The position numbers were made by a program, and so were the translations under genes. From NCBI GenBank assembly GCA_963976395.1, contig CAXBLG010000007.1, positions 32,391-96,390 on the forward strand: DNA of 64,000 nt, given 5' to 3'. Shown here in pieces: positions 60,080 to 64,000 of the stretch. This DNA comes from UBA11612 sp963976395. Lineage in GTDB: Bacteria; Pseudomonadota; Alphaproteobacteria; Rhodospirillales; Rhodospirillaceae. Under the pieces are notes generated by a model that saw nothing but the letters and a program-made list of their open reading frames with translations, was not told the DNA's origin and ran no database searches. Numbering within the stretch: position 1 is the first letter of the stretch; the number at the start of each line of letters is the position of its first letter.

Positions 60080-60940
60080 ATGCTCCCGGCGCGCTCCGGG
60101 CCAATTTATCCCGGATCTGTTGAATTTGCATTGACCGAGGATGAGCCCACCGTGACCGAAGACACGCCCCAAACCGCCAATCAAAACCCGCCGACCGAGC
60201 AAAACCCGCCTTTGTTCTACACTGCACCGGAGCCCCTGGTCCGGACCGGCCACAAGGATTTGAAGATCCGCCCCGAGTGGGATTTCACCTTTGCCGCCAA
60301 GACCAACACCATTCCAATTACAGCGCCCGAATTCTCGCTGGCCGCCCGTCACTACCCCATCATCATGCTGGGCGAAGATCTGGTTCCGGTGATCGCAGTG
60401 GGATTGAACTCACAAAAAAACCTATTTGTCGGTGAAGATGGCGCGTGGGAGCCCGGCAGCTATATTCCCGCATATGCACGCCGCTACCCGTTTATCCTGA
60501 TTGGACAGCAGACCGACGAACGTTTGCAAATGGGCGTCGATAGCAATGCCCAGTCCGACAAAGAAAATGCCCGCCCTCTGTTTGAGAACGGCGAAGAAAC
60601 CGAGACCATCAAAAAAGCTCTGACCATGTCCGAGCAGTTCCACCAAGCTTACATGTTCACATCCGAGTTTGCTAAAGCGATCAACGAAGCTGGAATTGTC
60701 GAAGAGCGTGCGATTGAAGTGGAAGCGCCGAACGGCGAGAAAACCAACCTCGGGTCTTTTAAAGCGATCAACGAGGAAAAGTTTAAGGAAGTCCCAGACG
60801 CGACCTTCCTCGAATGGCGCAAAAGAGGATTCTTGCACAGCATCTACTTCCATCTTCAGTCCCTTAACAATTGGGACAATCTTATTGGCCGCGGGGCGAT
60901 AAAGTCCGGCGCAAACGGTCAAGGCACCGTAAACTTCTAA
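60080..60940 (+). CDS. SapC family protein
   Basis: Member of the SapC family (PF07277), named from Campylobacter S-layer loci; the biochemical role is not established. The domain begins near residue 65: DFTFAAKTNTIPITAPEFSL, YPIIMLGEDLVPVIAVGL, WEPGSYIPAYARRYPFILIG, and EFAKAINEAGIVEERAIEVE with LPF-like SLNNWDNLIGR near the C-terminus. The first 60 residues are acidic and Pro/Thr/Gln-rich; the true start may be a later GTG (60152) or TTG. A GC hairpin follows at 60955. Confidence 0.85.
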   Translation: MLPARSGPIYPGSVEFALTEDEPTVTEDTPQTANQNPPTEQNPPLFYTAPEPLVRTGHKDLKIRPEWDFTFAAKTNTIPITAPEFSLAARHYPIIMLGEDLVPVIAVGLNSQKNLFVGEDGAWEPGSYIPAYARRYPFILIGQQTDERLQMGVDSNAQSDKENARPLFENGEETETIKKALTMSEQFHQAYMFTSEFAKAINEAGIVEERAIEVEAPNGEKTNLGSFKAINEEKFKEVPDATFLEWRKRGFLHSIYFHLQSLNNWDNLIGRGAIKSGANGQGTVNF

Positions 60941-60954
60941 CCAAACCGCGAAAC

Positions 60955-60978
60955 CCAGGGGAGCCTTGTCTCCCCTGG
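60955..60978 (+). terminator. hairpin after sapC-like gene
   Basis: CCAGGGGAG-CCTTGT-CTCCCCTGG, a perfect 9-bp stem 14 bp beyond the stop codon. There is no T run, so its efficiency as a terminator is uncertain. Confidence 0.6.
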
Positions 60979-61079
60979 CCTAACACCTGCAAGGCTTGCG
61001 CCCGGGCCCCACGTCATTACACTAGCGACCAACAACCACTGCACGGACGGTGCAGGGATTTTTCGACTGTTGGGGACGT

Positions 61080-62801
61080 ATGCGGGCAATCACCCATATT
61101 GAGGTGTATGCCGCCAAGCGCGGGCGCTGGGCGTTGCATAGCCGCGTCATGGAAAAAGAGCGCAGCCTGGCGATGGACACCGCCAGAGATTTGAACGATG
61201 GGTCCGACATTCCAACTTTAGTTCTGGAAGAATGTCTGGACATGGAAACCGGCGGCGTGAAGGTGGATATCATCTACCGGAGCAGCAGCGCCACGCCCGA
61301 TATACTAGGGCCGGCCTCGGGCGCCGATGTGACATCCCGCGTCTTCATGGTCGTGGTCAACGCTTTCGGAGTTGGGGCTATTGCGACCGTGATCTCGGCG
61401 GTTTTATTTTCCGCAGCCCAATCATCGTCCAGTTACGGATTTTTTCTGCTACTCATTTTCGGTGTTTCCACGCTTGGGTCGGGACTGTTGCTGTTCAAGT
61501 ACTATGTCCCTATGGACATCATCTTATGGCGGCGCAAAACGCCGGAGGCCCAACAGCGCACCTTACAGGCCCTTCAGCACGGCGTGGAGAACCCAACAGC
61601 AGAGTCTCCTCACACCTACCGGAAGTCCGCCTATAAAATTGAACCGCGCGCCGCACCGCTTCCCCGCAGCACAGACGCAGAAATGGATCAGACTTCGTTT
61701 CATATCGGTGAAACCGCGCGAGACGGAGCCGGAGACACCGCACCACCAGAGCTTGATAGTGCGGAACCTACTGAAAACGCGGCCGCCACCGATGCAACTG
61801 CGGATGAGGATAAGGATAAGGATAAGGACGACGGCCTCGCAGAACCGCGCGACCGGCTAGCCGCATTTGCCGCGACTTCTTTCGCCGAAGTGCTCGCCGC
61901 CCGCCCGCAGATGCAGGCCTTCGAACGCTACGGCATCAATTTGTATATTGCGGGCTCGGCCGCAGCCTTAGCCGGTCACTACCACCTTGATGAGCCGGCA
62001 AAAATCAAACTGTTGCGGCATGCGCTGGAACACGCGGGAACGAACGCGGACTCCGCGAAATCATTTAGTGAACGGCTGGAGAGTGCCGCGCAACGGCCTC
62101 GCTACCGTAAACTGATGGACGCCGGACAAGCGGCCATGACGGCCTTGCTGAATGGAACAAAATCGCGGCAAGCGCCGTTGCCGGACCTGATCCAGCAGTG
62201 GGCCGAGAGAACAGAACAAACGACAGAATCTAAAAGCGTAACGTTCTTGCTGACGGATATTGTGGGATCGACCGCAATGACCAGCAAGCTCGGAAATTCC
62301 GGCGCGCAGAAAGTCGTACGTGCGCATAACACCGTCGTGCGGGCGGCGACGAAACTGCAAAAAGGCACCGAGGTGAAACACACCGGCGACGGCTTGCTGA
62401 TGACCTTCCCCAATGCCGTCGCGGCCGTGCACGCCGCCGTCGTAATTCAGCAAGAGGCCTTGAGTTACACCCTCGACAATCCCGAGGCGCCGCTTGAACT
62501 GCGGGTCGGGCTACATGCGGGCGACGCCGGGTTTGAGGACGGCGAATATTTCGGCAAGCCGGTTATGCTGCTTGGCGGCATATGCGATGCGGCTGAAACC
62601 GGCCATATCGCGTGCTCACCGAACATTCAGTCAAAATGCGGCGGCGCAGGGTTTCATTTCACCGACCTCGGAGAGGTCATGGTTAAGGGCACTCCCCAGC
62701 CACAACAATTGTTTGACGTAGAGTGGAAACCGAAACCCCGCGCCCCGAAAGACGAACTCGAATACCGGCAGATCGGAACGCAAAATCCACCGGCAAGCTA
62801 A
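61080..62801 (+). CDS. membrane class III adenylate/guanylate cyclase
   Basis: 573 residues from ATG 61080 (GGGGA 5 bp before). An N-terminal soluble segment of about 80 residues is followed by two membrane helices (VFMVVVNAFGVGAIATVISA, YGFFLLLIFGVSTLGSGLLL), a linker with a K-D repeat (DEDKDKDKDDG), a helical region, and the catalytic domain (about 385-545) with the metal Asp pair in FLLTDIVGSTAM and HTGDGLLMTFPNA, the latter typical of cyclases. VGLHAGDAGFEDGEYFGKPV gives the substrate/metal region. Other cyclases make cAMP; the specificity here is not certain. The adaptor gene at 56070 could be a receiver of the signal. Confidence 0.88.
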   Translation: MRAITHIEVYAAKRGRWALHSRVMEKERSLAMDTARDLNDGSDIPTLVLEECLDMETGGVKVDIIYRSSSATPDILGPASGADVTSRVFMVVVNAFGVGAIATVISAVLFSAAQSSSSYGFFLLLIFGVSTLGSGLLLFKYYVPMDIILWRRKTPEAQQRTLQALQHGVENPTAESPHTYRKSAYKIEPRAAPLPRSTDAEMDQTSFHIGETARDGAGDTAPPELDSAEPTENAAATDATADEDKDKDKDDGLAEPRDRLAAFAATSFAEVLAARPQMQAFERYGINLYIAGSAAALAGHYHLDEPAKIKLLRHALEHAGTNADSAKSFSERLESAAQRPRYRKLMDAGQAAMTALLNGTKSRQAPLPDLIQQWAERTEQTTESKSVTFLLTDIVGSTAMTSKLGNSGAQKVVRAHNTVVRAATKLQKGTEVKHTGDGLLMTFPNAVAAVHAAVVIQQEALSYTLDNPEAPLELRVGLHAGDAGFEDGEYFGKPVMLLGGICDAAETGHIACSPNIQSKCGGAGFHFTDLGEVMVKGTPQPQQLFDVEWKPKPRAPKDELEYRQIGTQNPPAS

Positions 62802-62815
62802 GTCTTGTCCAGGTC

Positions 62816-64000
62816 TTAGAATCTCATACGAAGCCCGCCGGCGACGACGCGCGGCAAGCCCACCGACACCAATCCGTCAGCGCTAAGTCCGGCCTCGATC
62901 GTGCGATCAAAAACATTCTCTGCGCTGATGAACAAAGTAGCGTAGTCCGTGACCGCCACGTCCGCGTACAGATCAACCACGGCATAGCCGGATAACCGAC
63001 GGACGTTTTGATCGTCGTCGAACTGGCTGCTGACACCGCGGCCTTCCACCTTAAGGGTCCACCGTTCATAGGGTCTCCAGACCGCCGAGAGCGTGCCTTG
63101 ATGGCGAGCGACCTGAGCCAACCGATTGCCCACGAGCGTCGGCTCATCGGCGCTGCGTTTCACTTTCGGGTCGGTGTACAAATACCGCAACGCCAACTCG
63201 AATTGATTGGACAGCGCCCACACAGCTTCCGCTTCAGCGCCGTTCACTTCGATACGGTCTAAGTTGCGGCGATGACGCAACGATCCGCCGCCGGGAACAA
63301 AGACGCCCAATTCCGCGTTAAATCCCGGCGTCGTGGTAATCGTGATGTTGCTCACAGCATTGTTGAGCCAAACGTGAAAGAACGTCGCGTCCAGTTTAAG
63401 CGCCGCTGTCGGTAACCATTCAGCGCCGCCCTCTACGCCCCACAGACGCTCGGGGTTCAAGTTTGGATTGGCTTCGGTAATGTCGTTGCCGACCCGGAAC
63501 GGTCGGTAAAGTTCATTGATGGTAGGTACGCGGTAGCCGCTGTAGGCGACGGCTTTCAAAGCAAAGTCGTCCGTCATCGCCACGCGAGCGCCCGCACGGA
63601 AATTGCCGACCGTACCGTCCCGCATCGGAAATGCATCATTGCGCAACGACGATCCATCAGCGATCACTGTTTCAACGCGCGAGCCATCCGATTGGCGCCA
63701 GTAATCTATGCGACCGCCCGCGGTCAAAGTGACCCCCGGCAGCGCTTCCCAGTTTAATTCAGCAAACGCGCCGGTAATGAGCTGTTCGCCGCCAGCGCTG
63801 CGGTTGCGAGAAAATTTGTTGTCAACGACGAAGAACCTCTCGTTCGCCGATCCTTCGACATGACGCAAGTCCGCCCCCATCTCGATGGAGACAGTCTCCG
63901 TCAGCGGCACGCGCACAATACCATTGGCACCAACAGCCGTTGACGGAACGGCGTATTGATCCAGTGCAGGACTCGCGGTTGTACGCGCATTGTCGATAGA
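62816..64000 (-). CDS. TonB-dependent receptor, C-terminal part (truncated by window edge)
   Basis: The frame runs open to the right edge; the visible 394 codons cover the second half of an outer-membrane beta-barrel. The GTG near 63916 is internal, not the start. Barrel strands alternate with loops, e.g. VAYSGYRVPTINELYRPFRV with the R-x-P-x-x-x-E-L-Y pattern of receptor barrels, NPNLNPERLWGVEGGAEWLP, and the C-terminal FISAENVFDRTIEAGLSADG to LRMRF ending in Phe. No His/acid-rich loop, so the substrate is not indicated. The plug, the signal peptide and the likely regulator are outside. It converges with the cyclase gene 14 bp away. Confidence 0.88.
   Translation of the reverse strand, partial: SIDNARTTASPALDQYAVPSTAVGANGIVRVPLTETVSIEMGADLRHVEGSANERFFVVDNKFSRNRSAGGEQLITGAFAELNWEALPGVTLTAGGRIDYWRQSDGSRVETVIADGSSLRNDAFPMRDGTVGNFRAGARVAMTDDFALKAVAYSGYRVPTINELYRPFRVGNDITEANPNLNPERLWGVEGGAEWLPTAALKLDATFFHVWLNNAVSNITITTTPGFNAELGVFVPGGGSLRHRRNLDRIEVNGAEAEAVWALSNQFELALRYLYTDPKVKRSADEPTLVGNRLAQVARHQGTLSAVWRPYERWTLKVEGRGVSSQFDDDQNVRRLSGYAVVDLYADVAVTDYATLFISAENVFDRTIEAGLSADGLVSVGLPRVVAGGLRMRF

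Overview
The window looks like the chromosome of a free-living alphaproteobacterium, probably near Rhodospirillales. The evidence is the NDUFA12-like complex I subunit beside a DUF2155 protein and aat/accC, a B12-dependent ribonucleotide reductase (NrdJ) of the alphaproteobacterial type, a SUF operon led by an Rrf2 regulator, and the absence of enterobacterial-type operons. No phage, plasmid, CRISPR array or integrase was found. Both ends cut genes: accC on the left and a TonB-dependent receptor on the right. Every functional call here is made by reading the sequence; no database search was run.

Layout. 1-3.8 kb: accC, aat, then a leftward NDUFA12 - MlaD-like - MlaD - DUF2155 group. 3.9-10.2 kb: nrdJ behind a probable NrdR box pair, an unusual CD-NTase/OAS-like protein that has lost acidic active-site residues, and serA. 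10.2-13.1 kb: RidA-like protein, FemAB/GNAT-like protein, a REP-type (RAYT) transposase and an acyl-CoA thioesterase. 13.2-20.6 kb: parE, a leftward valine-catabolism operon (acyl-CoA dehydrogenase, 3-hydroxyisobutyryl-CoA hydrolase, mmsB, unknown gene) and a divergent CoA-acylating aldehyde dehydrogenase. 20.7-27.7 kb: a five-gene leftward polysaccharide cassette (membrane deacetylase, lone receiver protein, TPR/YaiO-like barrel, HEAT-repeat membrane protein, family 2 glycosyltransferase). It is bounded by a tRNA-Val(GAC) gene and a partial direct repeat of that tRNA's 3' end.

28-38 kb: N-formylglutamate amidohydrolase family protein, an unknown protein, a HIG1-type membrane protein, a receiver protein, and the complete leftward SUF operon sufR-B-C-D-S-U-T-A with a clear Rrf2 operator upstream. 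38.4-43.9 kb: a zinc module: TonB receptor with a His/Glu-rich loop, small His-containing membrane protein and znuA to the left, and zur-znuC-znuB to the right, with a Zur-type palindrome between the two transcription units. 44-50.4 kb: KdpD/KdpE-like two-component pair without kdpFABC, DUF1801 protein, kinase-like phosphotransferase, small secreted protein and an ECF-type sigma factor. Two REP-like palindromes with a compensatory base change flank kdpE and the DUF1801 gene.

51-64 kb: SDR enzyme, histidine kinase and OmpR-type regulator, two adjacent envelope proteins with related C-terminal cysteine motifs, a stand-alone cyclic-nucleotide-binding protein, aldo/keto reductase, DUF1330 protein, yaaA, an AlkA-like glycosylase, SapC, a membrane class III nucleotide cyclase and the 3' part of another TonB receptor. 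The most promising leads for something undescribed are the polysaccharide cassette with its att-like repeats, the degenerate CD-NTase beside nrdJ, and the RAYT/REP pairing.
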